DNA of 64,000 nucleotides from Antarcticimicrobium luteum (GTDB taxonomy: Bacteria; Pseudomonadota; Alphaproteobacteria; Rhodobacterales; Rhodobacteraceae). A program made the position numbers and the translations under genes. This document shows positions 9,243 to 18,524 of the stretch, one piece after another (the stretch's first letter is position 1; the number at the start of each line of letters is the position of its first letter). Under the pieces are notes generated by a model. That model was not told the origin of the DNA, made no database searches, and saw only the letters and a program-made list of their open reading frames with translations. The stretch is taken from positions 34,055-98,054 of the forward strand of contig NZ_SMUV01000059.1 of assembly GCF_004358185.1 (NCBI RefSeq), in the 5' to 3' direction.

Positions 9243-10358
9243 TCACCGCCCGGTCAGCCGCCCCACCGCCCAGCGCGCCGCATCCGCGACCGCCGGGCTG
9301 GAATCGCCGGTCAGCCCGCGCGCCACCCCGGCCAGCGCCGCATCGCCCGAATTGCCGATGGCGTAAAGCACATTGCGCACGAAGCGATCCCGCCCGATCC
9401 GCTTGATCGGGCTGCCAGAGAACAGCGCCCGGAACCCGGCATCGTCCAATTGCGCCAGATCGGCCAGCTTCGGCGCCGCCAGATCCGCCCGCGCGGCATA
9501 GCGCATGTCGCTGGCCGCCACCGCGAACTTGTTCCAGGGACAGGCCGCCAGACAATCGTCGCAGCCATAGATCCGGTTGCCGAGCTTCTCGCGCAGCTCC
9601 AGGTCTATCGGCCCGTGATGCTCGATGGTCAGGTAAGAGATGCAGCGCCGCGCGTCGAGCTGGTAGGGCGCCGGAAAGGCATCGGTCGGGCAGGCATCCA
9701 GACAGGCCCGGCACGACCCGCAATGATCCCGCTCCGGCGCGTGCGCGGGCAGATCGAGCGTGGTGAAAACAGAGCCTAAAAAGGCCCAGTTTCCGAATTC
9801 CCGGCTGACCAGATTGGTATGCTTGCCCTGCCATCCCAGCCCGGCGGCCTGCGCCAACGCCTTTTCCGGCACCGGCGCGGTATCGACAAAGACCTTGACC
9901 TCGGGCCTGTCCGCCGTCTGCGCCGGGAGCGGCACCCACTTGCCGGTACCTGCATCGCGGTTGCCGCCCTTCTCCACGGTTTCGATCAGCCAGCGCGCCA
10001 GCCGTTTCAGCCGTTTCTTAACGATGTCGTGGTAATCGCGGTTCTGCGCATAGACCGAAATGGCGCCGCAATCGCGCCGGTCCAGGATCGCACGCGGATC
10101 ATGGTCGGGGGTGTAGCTTTCGGCCAGCATCAGGACCGAGCGCGCCTCGGGCCAGAGCGCATGGGGATCGCCGCGCCAGTGCATCCGCTCCGCCATCCAG
10201 CCCATCTGGCCATGATAGCCGGCCTCGACAAAGCCGGCGAGGCGGCCGGGCACCTCCGGCACGTCCCAGGGGCGGCAGATGCGGGCGGCGACGAATCCCT
10301 CCTCCCGCGCCTGCGCCAGCAGACGCGCCTTCAGCCCATATGTCGCATCATCGTCCAA
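9243..10358 (-). CDS. queG: Epoxyqueuosine reductase
   Basis: Last step of queuosine synthesis: cobalamin-dependent reduction of epoxyqueuosine to queuosine in tRNA. Two 4Fe-4S motifs are visible, [12 protein letters not shown] and CDDCLAACP, after the QueG core ([22 protein letters not shown]). I chose the TTG at 10358, which gives 371 aa and begins [13 protein letters not shown]. It is preceded by GGCGAGGTAGG. The frame stays open upstream to 10541, but that part would overlap the divergent gene and shows no family sequence. A HEAT-like C-terminal tail follows the clusters. Confidence 0.9.
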   Translation of the reverse strand: MDDDATYGLKARLLAQAREEGFVAARICRPWDVPEVPGRLAGFVEAGYHGQMGWMAERMHWRGDPHALWPEARSVLMLAESYTPDHDPRAILDRRDCGAISVYAQNRDYHDIVKKRLKRLARWLIETVEKGGNRDAGTGKWVPLPAQTADRPEVKVFVDTAPVPEKALAQAAGLGWQGKHTNLVSREFGNWAFLGSVFTTLDLPAHAPERDHCGSCRACLDACPTDAFPAPYQLDARRCISYLTIEHHGPIDLELREKLGNRIYGCDDCLAACPWNKFAVAASDMRYAARADLAAPKLADLAQLDDAGFRALFSGSPIKRIGRDRFVRNVLYAIGNSGDAALAGVARGLTGDSSPAVADAARWAVGRLTGR

Positions 10359-10477
10359 ACCTACCTCGCCGGGGTGGCGGCGCCCTGTCGCCTGCCCGCC
10401 AAAAGGGCCCAGCGCGGGGCGGAAATCAACCCCCGCCGGGGCTTGCACGCGGCTCGCGCGCCGCGCATCTAAGGGGG

Positions 10478-11341
10478 ATGAGCAACACGCTTCTTTGTCT
10501 TGGCGCGGGATACTGCGCGCGGGCGCTGGCCCGCCATCCATGCCTGGCGCGGGGCTGGCGCATCCTTGGCACCACGCGGTCCGCGGACTCTGCCGCCGCG
10601 CTGGAGGCGCAGGGTATCACCCCGCTGATCTGGTCCGGCACCGGCCCGCTGCCGGCGCTGGATCAGGCCAGCCATCTGCTGATCTCCGCCGCGCCGGGGC
10701 CCGCGGGCGATCCGGTGCTTGCCGCGCTGGGCGATCAGATCGCGCAACGTGCCGCGCAGCTGCACTGGGTCGGCTATCTTTCGACCACCGGCGTCTATGG
10801 CGACCATCAGGGCGGCTGGGTCGATGAGGACACCCCCCTTGCCCCCGCCACCGAGCGCGGCAGGGCGCGGGTGGGGGCCGAGGCGCAATGGGCCGCGATC
10901 CCCGGTCTGCCGCTGCATATCTTTCGCCTCGCCGGCATCTACGGCCCCGGTCGCGGACCGTTCGAGAAGGTCCGCACCGGCACCGCGCGGCGCATCGTCA
11001 AACCGGGCCAGGTGTTCTCCCGCGCCCACGTGGAGGACATCGCACAGGTGCTCGCCGCCTCGCTGCTGCATCCGCGTCCCGGCGCCGTCTACAATGTCTG
11101 CGACGACGATCCCGCCCCGCCCGAGGAGGTGATCGCCGAGGCCGCCCGTCTTCTGGACCTGCCGCTGCCGCCGGCGGAAGATTTCGAAACCGCCGCGATG
11201 ACCCCGATGGCGCGCAGCTTCTATGCCGAGAGCAAGAAGGTCAGCAACAACCGCATCAAGCGCGAGCTGGGCGTGCGCCTGCGCTATCCCACCTACCGCG
11301 AGGGGTTGGCGGCGCTGCTGGACCAGGACGGCGACGCATGA
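10478..11341 (+). CDS. NAD(P)-dependent epimerase/dehydratase-like protein (extended SDR)
   Basis: Probable cytosolic oxidoreductase or epimerase, 287 aa. An N-terminal nucleotide-binding start [13 protein letters not shown] is followed by [21 protein letters not shown], like the SDR substrate loop, and by [12 protein letters not shown]. The catalytic YxxxK is not obvious in its usual place, as in YeeZ-type atypical SDRs. The ATG at 10478 follows AAGGGGG. Its stop overlaps the start of the ExoD-type gene in an ATGA junction. The substrate is unknown. Confidence 0.8.
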   Translation: MSNTLLCLGAGYCARALARHPCLARGWRILGTTRSADSAAALEAQGITPLIWSGTGPLPALDQASHLLISAAPGPAGDPVLAALGDQIAQRAAQLHWVGYLSTTGVYGDHQGGWVDEDTPLAPATERGRARVGAEAQWAAIPGLPLHIFRLAGIYGPGRGPFEKVRTGTARRIVKPGQVFSRAHVEDIAQVLAASLLHPRPGAVYNVCDDDPAPPEEVIAEAARLLDLPLPPAEDFETAAMTPMARSFYAESKKVSNNRIKRELGVRLRYPTYREGLAALLDQDGDA

Positions 11342-11928
11342 GCGGTGGCAGCCGGCCCCACAGCCTGACCGCCCTGCTCGACGCGCTGGATGCGGCGGCC
11401 ACCGGTCCCAGCGTCAGCGTCGCCGACATGCTGGAACAGATAGGCGAACGTTCCTTCACGCCGATCATCCTGGCCGTCGCGGTGCTGCTGGTTTCGCCCG
11501 CCTCGGGCATTCCGGGCGTGCCGACGCTGTCGGCGCTGCTGATCGTTCTGGTGGGGGTTCAGGGGTTGGCGCGGCGGCGGCACCTCTGGCTGCCCGGCGC
11601 GCTGATGCGGCGGCGGATCGCGGCGGGGCGCCTGCGCCGCGCCACCGCCTGGCTGCGCCGCCCGGCGGCCTGGATCGACCGCCATTCCCACACCCGCCTG
11701 CGCGGCCTCACCCGCGGCCCGGCGCGGCTGGCGGCCTTCACCCTGTGCACCCTGATCCCGATGATGTGGCCGATGCTGGAGCTGGTGCCCTTCGTCACCT
11801 CCATCGGCGCCGGCGCGGTGGCGCTGATCGCCTTCGGCCTGCTCACCCATGACGGGCTCTATGTGCTGCTGGGCTATGCCATGTGCGGCGCGATGGCCGC
11901 GGCGGCGGTGGCGGTGGTGGGGGGCTGA
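11338..11928 (+). CDS. ExoD-family membrane protein
   Basis: Small integral membrane protein of the ExoD family, 196 aa, first linked with exopolysaccharide production in rhizobia; its biochemical role is unknown. After a soluble N-terminus (SLTALLDALDAAATGP) come strongly hydrophobic stretches around residues 40-75, 115-160 and 170-195. The ATG overlaps the preceding stop by 4 bases, so it is translationally coupled to the SDR-like gene. No terminator is evident before the convergent dxs. Confidence 0.85.
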   Translation: MSGGSRPHSLTALLDALDAAATGPSVSVADMLEQIGERSFTPIILAVAVLLVSPASGIPGVPTLSALLIVLVGVQGLARRRHLWLPGALMRRRIAAGRLRRATAWLRRPAAWIDRHSHTRLRGLTRGPARLAAFTLCTLIPMMWPMLELVPFVTSIGAGAVALIAFGLLTHDGLYVLLGYAMCGAMAAAAVAVVGG

Positions 11929-12051
11929 AAGAGACGAGGGGCGCGCCGGCCCGCGGGGTGGCGCGGTCGCGCCGCCCCAGGGTGGCGGGTCGGCGCGGCC
12001 CGGCGTAAACGCCGGGCAGTTCCTGATAACCCCAGCGGTGATCGGATGGGA

Positions 12052-13980
12052 TTACGCCCGCTTCCCCGCGATCGACGCCACGCCCAGAACCTCCAGCACC
12101 CTGGCCTCGATCTGCGCGGCGTTCATCCCGGCCACCGCGTACATGTCCTCGGCGCTGGCCTGGTCGATGAAACTGTCCGGCAGCACCATCGAGCGGTATT
12201 TGAACCCGCCGTCGAACACCCCCGCCTCGGCCAGAAGCTGCGCGACATGGCTGCCAAAGCCGCCCAGCGCGCCCTCTTCGATGGTGATCAGCGCCTCGTG
12301 CCGTGCGACGAGCCGCAGGATCAGATCGCGGTCCAGCGGTTTGGCGAACCGCGCGTCGGCCACCGTCGGCGCGATCCCCCGCGCCGAGAGCGCCTCGGCG
12401 GCTTTCAACACCTCGGCCAGACGGGTGCCAAAGGACAGGATCGCCACCCGGTCGCCTTCGCGGACCACGCGGCCCTTGCCGATCTCCAGCACCTCGCCGC
12501 GCTCGGGCATCTCCACCCCGACCCCTTCCCCGCGCGGATAGCGAAAGGCGATGGGTCCGTCGTCATGCGCGGCGGCGGTGGCGACCATATGTTTCAGCTC
12601 GGCCTCGTCGGCGGCGGCCATCACCACCATGCCCGGCAGGTTGGCCATATAGGCGATGTCAAAGGCGCCCGCATGGGTGGCCCCGTCGGCCCCCACCAGC
12701 CCGGCCCGGTCGATGGCAAAGCGCACCGGCAGCCGCTGGATCGCCACGTCATGCACCACCTGGTCATAGCCGCGCTGCAAGAACGTCGAATACATCGCGC
12801 AAAAGGGTTTCATCCCCCCCGCCGCCAGCGCGGCGGCAAAGGTCACCCCGTGCTGCTCGGCGATGCCCACGTCGAAACAGCGCGACGGGTAGCGTTCGGC
12901 AAACAGGTTGAGGCCGGTGCCATCCGGCATCGCCGCCGTCACCGCCACGATCTTGTCGTCGCGCGCCGCCTCCTCGACCAGAGTCTTGCCAAAGACCGAG
13001 GTATAGCTCGGCGCGTTCGACGGCATCTTCTTCTGCTCGCCGGTCACCACGTCGAATTTGCCGGTGGCATGGCCCCTGTCGCGGGCCTGTTCGGCCGGAG
13101 CGTACCCCTTGCCCTTCTTGGTCAGCGCATGGATCAGGATCGGCCCGGTGCCCCGGGCCTTGACCATCCGCAGGATCGGCAGGATCTGGTGCAGGTCGTG
13201 CCCGTCGATCGGCCCGATATAGGAAAACCCCAGCGCCTCGAACAGCGTGCCGCCCATCGCCATGCCCTTGAGCATGTCCTTGGCCCGCTTGGCGCCCTCG
13301 CGCAGCGGCTCGGGCAGCAGGCTCACCGCGCCCTTGGCGGCCGCCTTCAGTTCCTGGAACGGCTCCTCGGCATACAGCCGCGACAGGTACGACGACAGCG
13401 CGCCGACCGGGGGCGCGATGCTCATCTCATTGTCGTTGAGGATGACGATCATCCGCTTTTTCAGGTGGCCCGCGTTGTTCATCGCCTCAAAGGCCATGCC
13501 CGCGCTCATCGCGCCGTCGCCGATCACAGCGATCGCATCGCCCAGCCCCTCGGGCACCACCCCGCCCAGATCGCGCGCCACGGCAAAGCCCAAAGCGGCG
13601 CTGATCGAGGTCGAACTATGCGCCGCCCCGAACGGGTCATAGGGGCTCTCGCTGCGCTTGGTGAACCCGCTCAGGCCCCCCTTCTGCCGCAGGGTGCGGA
13701 TGCGGTCGCGCCGCCCGGTCAGGATCTTATGCGGATAACATTGGTGGCCGACGTCCCAGATCACCTTGTCGCGCGGCGTGTCGAACACCGCGTGCAGCGC
13801 CACGGTAAGCTCGACCACCCCCAGCCCGGCACCCAGATGCCCGCCGGTCACGCTGACCGCCGCGATGGTCTCGGCGCGCAGTTCGGCGGCCAGCTGGATC
13901 AGCTGTCCGTCGCTCAGCCGCTTCATGTCGGCCGGGCTCTCGATCCCGTCCAGCAGCGGTGTGTTCGGTCGGTCTGGCAT
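12052..13980 (-). CDS. dxs: 1-deoxy-D-xylulose-5-phosphate synthase
   Basis: First enzyme of the non-mevalonate isoprenoid pathway. It condenses pyruvate and glyceraldehyde 3-phosphate using thiamine diphosphate. The 642-aa length is typical. Visible motifs are [22 protein letters not shown], the thiamine-binding [18 protein letters not shown], and the transketolase middle domain around [13 protein letters not shown]. It is followed upstream on the same strand by ispA, giving a short isoprenoid cluster on the minus strand. Start ATG at 13980. Confidence 0.97.
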   Translation of the reverse strand: MPDRPNTPLLDGIESPADMKRLSDGQLIQLAAELRAETIAAVSVTGGHLGAGLGVVELTVALHAVFDTPRDKVIWDVGHQCYPHKILTGRRDRIRTLRQKGGLSGFTKRSESPYDPFGAAHSSTSISAALGFAVARDLGGVVPEGLGDAIAVIGDGAMSAGMAFEAMNNAGHLKKRMIVILNDNEMSIAPPVGALSSYLSRLYAEEPFQELKAAAKGAVSLLPEPLREGAKRAKDMLKGMAMGGTLFEALGFSYIGPIDGHDLHQILPILRMVKARGTGPILIHALTKKGKGYAPAEQARDRGHATGKFDVVTGEQKKMPSNAPSYTSVFGKTLVEEAARDDKIVAVTAAMPDGTGLNLFAERYPSRCFDVGIAEQHGVTFAAALAAGGMKPFCAMYSTFLQRGYDQVVHDVAIQRLPVRFAIDRAGLVGADGATHAGAFDIAYMANLPGMVVMAAADEAELKHMVATAAAHDDGPIAFRYPRGEGVGVEMPERGEVLEIGKGRVVREGDRVAILSFGTRLAEVLKAAEALSARGIAPTVADARFAKPLDRDLILRLVARHEALITIEEGALGGFGSHVAQLLAEAGVFDGGFKYRSMVLPDSFIDQASAEDMYAVAGMNAAQIEARVLEVLGVASIAGKRA

Positions 13981-14004
13981 CTGCGCCTCCTTCGGGGGCA
14001 GGGA

Positions 14005-14871
14005 CTAGCTGTCGCGCGAGATAACGAAGCGCGCGGCCTCCCGCAAGGGATCGGCCTGCGCGCCGTAGGCTTCCAGCGCCGCCTCGGCCGCCTCCGCCAG
14101 CTCTTTGGCCCGGGATCGCGCGCCCTCAAGCCCCAGCAGAGAAACAAAGGTCGCTTTGCCCGCCTCGGCATCCTTGCGCAGGCGTTTGCCCGCCTTTTCC
14201 GCATCGCCCTCTTCATCCAAGATGTCGTCGGCGATCTGAAAGGCAAGGCCCAGCGCACCCGCATATCGGGCAAGGGGCGCGGTCTCCGCCCCGGCCAGCC
14301 GCGCCCCGGCGCAGGCCGCCCATTCGATCAGCGCCCCGGTCTTGCCCGCCTGCAGCCGGGTGATCTGCTCCAGCGACAGCGGCGCGGGGGCCTCTTCCGC
14401 GGCAATATCCAGCGCCTGTCCCAGCACCATGCCCCGCGCCCCCGAGGCGCGCGCGAGGCTCAGCGCCAGATCGGCCCGCACGGCCGCCGGCCCGCAGTCC
14501 TCATGCGCCGCCAGCTCGAAGGCCAGCGCCTGCAGCGCGTCGCCGGCCAGCACCGCGGTGCCCTCGTTCCATTTCACATGCACCGTGGGACGGCCGCGGC
14601 GCAGATCGTCGTCGTCCATGCAGGGCAGATCGTCATGCACGAGGGAATAGGCATGCAGCGCCTCGATCGCGCAGGCGGGCCAGATCGCCCGCTCCGGGCC
14701 CACGCCATGCAGCCGCGCCCCCTCCAGCACCAGAAACCCGCGCAGCCGCTTTCCGCCCGCGGTCGCATAGGCCATCGCCTGCGCCACCGGCAGGGCATCG
14801 AGCCCGGCCAGAACCTGATCGAAATGCGCCTGGATGCGCGCCGCATCCCCGGCCAGCCGGTCCGCGAACAT
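14005..14871 (-). CDS. ispA: Polyprenyl (farnesyl/geranyl) diphosphate synthase
   Basis: Short-chain prenyl transferase, 288 aa, that condenses isopentenyl diphosphate units. The first aspartate-rich motif is seen in HDDLPCMDDDD and the second in DDILDEEGD; GKTGALIEWA lies between them. It lies 24 bases upstream of dxs on the same strand and starts directly after the xseB stop. The xseB-ispA-dxs order is common in proteobacteria and suggests one operon. Product chain length cannot be fixed from sequence alone; farnesyl diphosphate is most likely. Confidence 0.93.
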   Translation of the reverse strand: MFADRLAGDAARIQAHFDQVLAGLDALPVAQAMAYATAGGKRLRGFLVLEGARLHGVGPERAIWPACAIEALHAYSLVHDDLPCMDDDDLRRGRPTVHVKWNEGTAVLAGDALQALAFELAAHEDCGPAAVRADLALSLARASGARGMVLGQALDIAAEEAPAPLSLEQITRLQAGKTGALIEWAACAGARLAGAETAPLARYAGALGLAFQIADDILDEEGDAEKAGKRLRKDAEAGKATFVSLLGLEGARSRAKELAEAAEAALEAYGAQADPLREAARFVISRDS

Positions 14872-15114
14872 TTACGCGCCTTCGACCGGTGTCGTGCCCG
14901 TCGGGTTGCCGTCCGTGTCCAGCGTGATCGCCGCCACCTTTTCCTCGGCGCGCTTCAGCTCGTCCTCGCACCGCTTCTTCAACTGCGCGCCCCGCTCATA
15001 CAGCGTGATTGATTCCTCCAGCGCCACCTCGCCGCGCTCCAGCCGGTCGACCACCGTCTCCAGCTCTTTCATCGCCTGTTCAAAGCTCATCTCTTGGACG
15101 GGGGTATCAGTCAT
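14872..15114 (-). CDS. xseB: Exodeoxyribonuclease VII small subunit
   Basis: Small helical subunit of exonuclease VII, 80 aa, which activates XseA for single-stranded DNA degradation. The family core FEQAMKELETVVDRLERGE followed by LEESITLYERG is plain. The ATG at 15114 (MTDTPVQEM) overlaps the stop of the upstream amidohydrolase as ATGA, and ispA begins with no gap. An in-frame start 33 bases further upstream is open but lies inside the neighbouring gene. Confidence 0.95.
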   Translation of the reverse strand: MTDTPVQEMSFEQAMKELETVVDRLERGEVALEESITLYERGAQLKKRCEDELKRAEEKVAAITLDTDGNPTGTTPVEGA

Positions 15115-16037
15115 GTCGCGGCCTTTATCAGTTCTTCCACATGGCACTTTGCCAGCCTGGCAAGCGTGTTCAGATCATACCCGCCTTCGAGAGTCGAGAC
15201 GATGCGCCCGCCGCATAATTCCTCGGCCAGATCGCACAGATGCGCGGTGATCCAGATGTAATCCTCATCCTCCCAGAGAAGCTGCGCCAGCGGGTCGTCG
15301 CGGTGGGCGTCGAACCCGGCCGAGATCACGATCAGCTCGGGGCGGAACGCCCGCAGCCGCGCGGTCGCCGGCCCGCTCCAGGCGGCGCGCATCTCGGCGC
15401 TGCCGCTGCCTGGTGGCAGGGGCAGGTTCAGCACGTTGTTGTGCCCGCCGGTCTCATCCGCCATGCCGGTGCCGGGCCAGAGCGGCACCTGCTGGCTGGT
15501 GATCACCAGCGCGCGCGGCTCGCCGCTCAGCAACTCCTGCGTGCCGTTGCCGTGATGCACGTCGAAATCCACCACCGCCACGCGCGCCAGCCGGTGATGG
15601 TCCAGCGCGTATTGCGCCGCCAGCGCGGCGGTGCCGAACAGGCAGAATCCCATCGGTGTCTCGGCCTCGGCATGGTGCCCCGGCGGACGGGTGGCGCAAA
15701 AGGCATTGCCGACCTCGCCGCCCAGCACCATGTCGACGGCCCGTAGCGCGCCGCCGACCCCGCGATAGGCCGCCTGCAACGATCCGGGCGACATCCAGGT
15801 GTCGGCGTCCAGCTGCACGATCCCCTCTTCGGGCAGCGTATCGCGCAGCTCGTCCAGATAGGATTTCGGATGCAGCCGCAGCACATCGTCCTCGGCGGCC
15901 AGCGGCGCGGTCACCCGTTTCAGATCCAGCGGTTCCAGCGCATTCAGCACATGCTCCAGCCGCGCCACCTGTTCGGGATGGCCCTCGGGCGTGACATGCG
16001 CAAGGCAGTCGGCATGGGTGATCAGGGCGGTGGTCAT
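15111..16037 (-). CDS. Histone-deacetylase-family amidohydrolase (acetylpolyamine/acetoin type)
   Basis: Zinc-dependent deacetylase of the HDAC superfamily, 308 aa, probably cytosolic. Metal and active-site motifs are RPPGHHAE, VDFDVHHGNGTQELL, SAGFDAHRDDPLAQL and the late EGGYDL. Bacterial members remove acetyl groups from polyamines or protein lysines; the exact substrate is unknown. The start at 16037 (MTTALITHADC) is preceded by GGGAG. The stop overlaps the xseB start by 4 bases, so it heads the unit with xseB, ispA and dxs. Confidence 0.9.
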   Translation of the reverse strand: MTTALITHADCLAHVTPEGHPEQVARLEHVLNALEPLDLKRVTAPLAAEDDVLRLHPKSYLDELRDTLPEEGIVQLDADTWMSPGSLQAAYRGVGGALRAVDMVLGGEVGNAFCATRPPGHHAEAETPMGFCLFGTAALAAQYALDHHRLARVAVVDFDVHHGNGTQELLSGEPRALVITSQQVPLWPGTGMADETGGHNNVLNLPLPPGSGSAEMRAAWSGPATARLRAFRPELIVISAGFDAHRDDPLAQLLWEDEDYIWITAHLCDLAEELCGGRIVSTLEGGYDLNTLARLAKCHVEELIKAAT

Positions 16038-16087
16038 CGGCTCTCCCAAATGATCGCGCGGCGTCTCCCGCGTCTTTTTCTGGCTGA

Positions 16088-16107
16088 AAATATTCCTGCC
16101 CGAGGCC
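16088..16107. repeat. Short dispersed intergenic repeat, copy 1
   Basis: 20-base element ending CCCGAGGCC, 17 of 20 identical to the element at 26658-26677. It lies in the 98-base gap between petR and the amidohydrolase gene. Confidence 0.4.
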
Positions 16108-16135
16108 TGAAATCGCCGCGCGGCGGTCCGCACCC

Positions 16136-16837
16136 TCAGTCCGGCGCCAGCATATAGCCCGCCCCGCGCACGGTCTGCAAATAGCGCGGCTGTTTCGGGT
16201 CCGGCTCGATCTTGCGCCGCAGCCGGGTGATCTGCACATCCACCGCGCGTTCCTGCGCCTGGCCGCGGTCGCGGCCCAGATCCTCGACCAGCTTGGCGCG
16301 GCTCACCGGCTCGCCGGGGCAGGCGGAAAAGATCCGCATCAGCTGGCTCTCGGTCGCGGTCAGCCGCACCAGCGCCTCGCCCTGCCACATCTCGCCGCGC
16401 TCGATATCATAGCGGATCGGCCCCAGATGCAGGATCTTCGGCACCGTCTGCGCCGCCGGGATGTCGGGCATCCGCCGCAGGATCGCATTGATCCTGAGCA
16501 GCAGTTCCTTGGGCTCGAACGGCTTGGCCAGGTAATCGTCGGCGCCCGCCTCCAGCCCGGCGATGCGATGCTCGGTCTCGCCCCGCGCGGTCAGCAGCAG
16601 GATCGGCGTGTCGAGTGTTTCGCGCAGCGCCCGCGTCAGGCTCACGCCGTCCTCGCCGGGCATCATCACATCCATCACGATCAGGTCGAACTCCAGCCCC
16701 GCCAGCACCCGCCGCGCGTGTTGCGCGTCGCGCGCTGCGGTCACAAGAAAGCCGTGCCGCATCAAGAACTTGCGAAGCAGATCACGGATCCGCTCGTCGT
16801 CGTCCACGATCAGCAGGTGCGCGTCCATTCCGCTCAT
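16136..16837 (-). CDS. petR: OmpR-family response regulator, PetR-like
   Basis: Two-domain response regulator, 233 aa. The receiver domain has the acidic pair in IVDDDERIRDLL, the phospho-acceptor Asp in LIVMDVMMPGEDG, and the conserved Lys in ADDYLAKPFEPKELL. The C-terminal winged helix ends in LRRKIEPDPKQPRYLQTVRGAGY. In Rhodobacter capsulatus petP and petR lie directly upstream of petABC; here the pair is about 9 kb downstream of petC. Its ATG overlaps the petP stop (ATGA). No histidine kinase is adjacent. The name rests on the petP-petR arrangement and overall resemblance. Confidence 0.85.
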   Translation of the reverse strand: MSGMDAHLLIVDDDERIRDLLRKFLMRHGFLVTAARDAQHARRVLAGLEFDLIVMDVMMPGEDGVSLTRALRETLDTPILLLTARGETEHRIAGLEAGADDYLAKPFEPKELLLRINAILRRMPDIPAAQTVPKILHLGPIRYDIERGEMWQGEALVRLTATESQLMRIFSACPGEPVSRAKLVEDLGRDRGQAQERAVDVQITRLRRKIEPDPKQPRYLQTVRGAGYMLAPD

Positions 16838-17346
16838 CCGACGGTATCCCTCAGCCGGGTATAGGCGCGGCGCATATCGGCATCCATCATCGCCTCCAGC
16901 ACCCTGCGGAACCCCGCCACCGCCTCCGGCCCGGCATCGCGGAAGGCGGCGCGCATCCGGGCGCGCTGGGCGTCGGACAGCTGCGCCTCCAGCTCGTGAC
17001 CGGCCTCGGTCAGATAGAGATGCCGCTCGCGCTTGTCGAGGTTGCCGACCCGGCTCTCCACCAGCCCGTCGGCAATCAGCGTCCGCAGCACCCGGTTCAG
17101 CGATTGCTTGGTCACGCCCAGGATCGCCAGCAGATTGTTCACCGTGGTCCCCGGCGCGCGGTTGATGAAGTGGATCGCCCGATGATGCGCCCGGCCATAG
17201 GACATGTCGGCCAGAATGCGGTCAGGGTCGGCGGTAAAGCCGCGATAGGCAAAGAACATCGCCTCGATGCCCTGCCGCAATTGCTCGTCGGTGAGGAACA
17301 GCAGGTTTTCGCCGCTATGGACCTGTGCCGTTCGCCCGTCCGTCAT
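16834..17346 (-). CDS. petP: MarR-family regulator, PetP-like
   Basis: Winged-helix MarR-type regulator, 170 aa, co-transcribed with petR. The DNA-binding helix region is LAILGVTKQSLNRVLRTLIADGLVE, followed by the wing with DKRERHLYLTEAG. I chose ATG 17346 because GGGGGAGA precedes it at good spacing; a GTG five codons upstream is also open. It is divergent from ilvE across 165 bases. Binding sites cannot be read from the sequence. Confidence 0.85.
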   Translation of the reverse strand: MTDGRTAQVHSGENLLFLTDEQLRQGIEAMFFAYRGFTADPDRILADMSYGRAHHRAIHFINRAPGTTVNNLLAILGVTKQSLNRVLRTLIADGLVESRVGNLDKRERHLYLTEAGHELEAQLSDAQRARMRAAFRDAGPEAVAGFRRVLEAMMDADMRRAYTRLRDTVG

Positions 17347-17397
17347 GGTCGTCTCCCCCACTGCTCCTGCGCATTCTTCGAGTTTACGTCAGTCTTG

Positions 17398-17426
17398 TTG
17401 ACATTCCAAGACCGAACCGGTATCGA
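17398..17426 (+). promoter_or_regulatory. Candidate sigma-70 promoter of ilvE
   Basis: TTGACA at 17398-17403 is a perfect -35 box. A 17-base spacer leads to TATCGA at 17421-17426. The ilvE start lies about 85 bases downstream. It sits in the petP/ilvE divergent region. Confidence 0.6.
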
Positions 17427-17511
17427 ATCGCATCTTTTGCGCAACTTTATGTCCGTTTCGGACGTAACTATGCAACAAACGGAAACCACGCAAGCAGATG
17501 GAGAGCGTGAC

Positions 17512-18378
17512 ATGTCGGGATATGATGACCGCGACGGCAAGATCTGGATGGATGGCGAGCTGATCGACTGGCGCGAGGCGAACGTACATATTCTGACCCA
17601 CGCGATGCACTACGCGTCCTCGGTGTTCGAGGGCGAGCGCTGCTATAACGGCAAGATATTCAAGGGCGTGGAGCACTCCAGGCGCCTGCGCAACTCGGCG
17701 CAGCTGCTGGACATGGAGATCCCCTATTCGGTCGAGGAGATCGAGGCGGCCAAATACGCCATGCTCGCGGCCAACGGTTGGACCGACGCCTATGTGCGTG
17801 CGGTGGCCTGGCGCGGCGCCGGCGAGGATATGGGCGTCTCGGCCGCCCGCAACCCGGTGCGCCTGGCGGTGGCCGGCTGGGAATGGGGCGCCTATTACGG
17901 CGACGCCAAGATGAAGGGCGCCAAGCTCGACATCTCCAAATGGAAACGTCCCAGCCCCGAAACCATCCCGGTCAACGCCAAGGCCGCCGGCCTCTACATG
18001 ATCTGCACCATGTCCAAGCACGCGGCCGAGGCCAAGGGCTGTTCGGACGCGCTGTTCATGGACTACCGCGGCTATGTGGCCGAGGCGACCGGCGCCAATA
18101 TCTTCTTCGTCAAGGACGGCGAGGTGCATACGCCGCTGCCGGACTGTTTCCTCAACGGCATCACCCGCCAGACCGTGATCGGCATGCTGGAGGAGAAGGG
18201 CATCAAGGTGCACGAGCGGCATATCGAGCCGGGCGAGCTGGAAAGCTTCGAACAATGCTGGCTGACCGGCACCGCCGCCGAGGTCACCCCGGTGGGCCAG
18301 ATCGGTGACTATACCTTCGAGGTCGGCGCCCTGACCCGCGACATCGCCGAGAGCTACGAGAAACTGGTGCGCAGCTGA
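17512..18378 (+). CDS. ilvE: Branched-chain amino acid aminotransferase
   Basis: PLP class IV aminotransferase, 288 aa, for the last step of leucine, isoleucine and valine synthesis or the first step of their breakdown. Family features are ILTHAMHYASSVFEGERCY, the PLP lysine region IPVNAKAAGLYMIC, YVAEATGANIFFV and CWLTGTAAEVTPV. I chose ATG 17512 (MSGYDDRDG), which follows GGAGAG and gives the usual length. Another ATG at 17470 would add 14 residues. A strong terminator follows. Confidence 0.95.
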   Translation: MSGYDDRDGKIWMDGELIDWREANVHILTHAMHYASSVFEGERCYNGKIFKGVEHSRRLRNSAQLLDMEIPYSVEEIEAAKYAMLAANGWTDAYVRAVAWRGAGEDMGVSAARNPVRLAVAGWEWGAYYGDAKMKGAKLDISKWKRPSPETIPVNAKAAGLYMICTMSKHAAEAKGCSDALFMDYRGYVAEATGANIFFVKDGEVHTPLPDCFLNGITRQTVIGMLEEKGIKVHERHIEPGELESFEQCWLTGTAAEVTPVGQIGDYTFEVGALTRDIAESYEKLVRS

Positions 18379-18418
18379 CGGCCAGCGCCCTATCCGGTTA
18401 TTTTTGCACAGAAAAAGC

Positions 18419-18448
18419 AGGGGGCGTTTCGGCGCCCCCTTTCGTTTG
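18419..18448 (+). terminator. Rho-independent terminator of ilvE
   Basis: 8-bp perfect stem AGGGGGCG/CGCCCCCT with a 6-base loop, followed by TTCGTTTG, 40 bases after the ilvE stop. Confidence 0.85.
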
Positions 18449-18524
18449 TGCGGCGTTGAGGAGGGGCGCGCCCGGCCCTGCGGCCGGGCGATCGGCAGAC
18501 TGTCGGAGCGAAAGCAGGCGGCGT

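Noticed and set aside
10359..10541. Longer N-terminus for queG
   Set aside because: The extra codons overlap the divergent gene, lack family sequence, and a TTG with a ribosome site at 10358 gives the usual length.
12046..15012. A 988-codon plus-strand frame across dxs, ispA and xseB
   Set aside because: It crosses three well-identified minus-strand genes and has no recognisable protein sequence.
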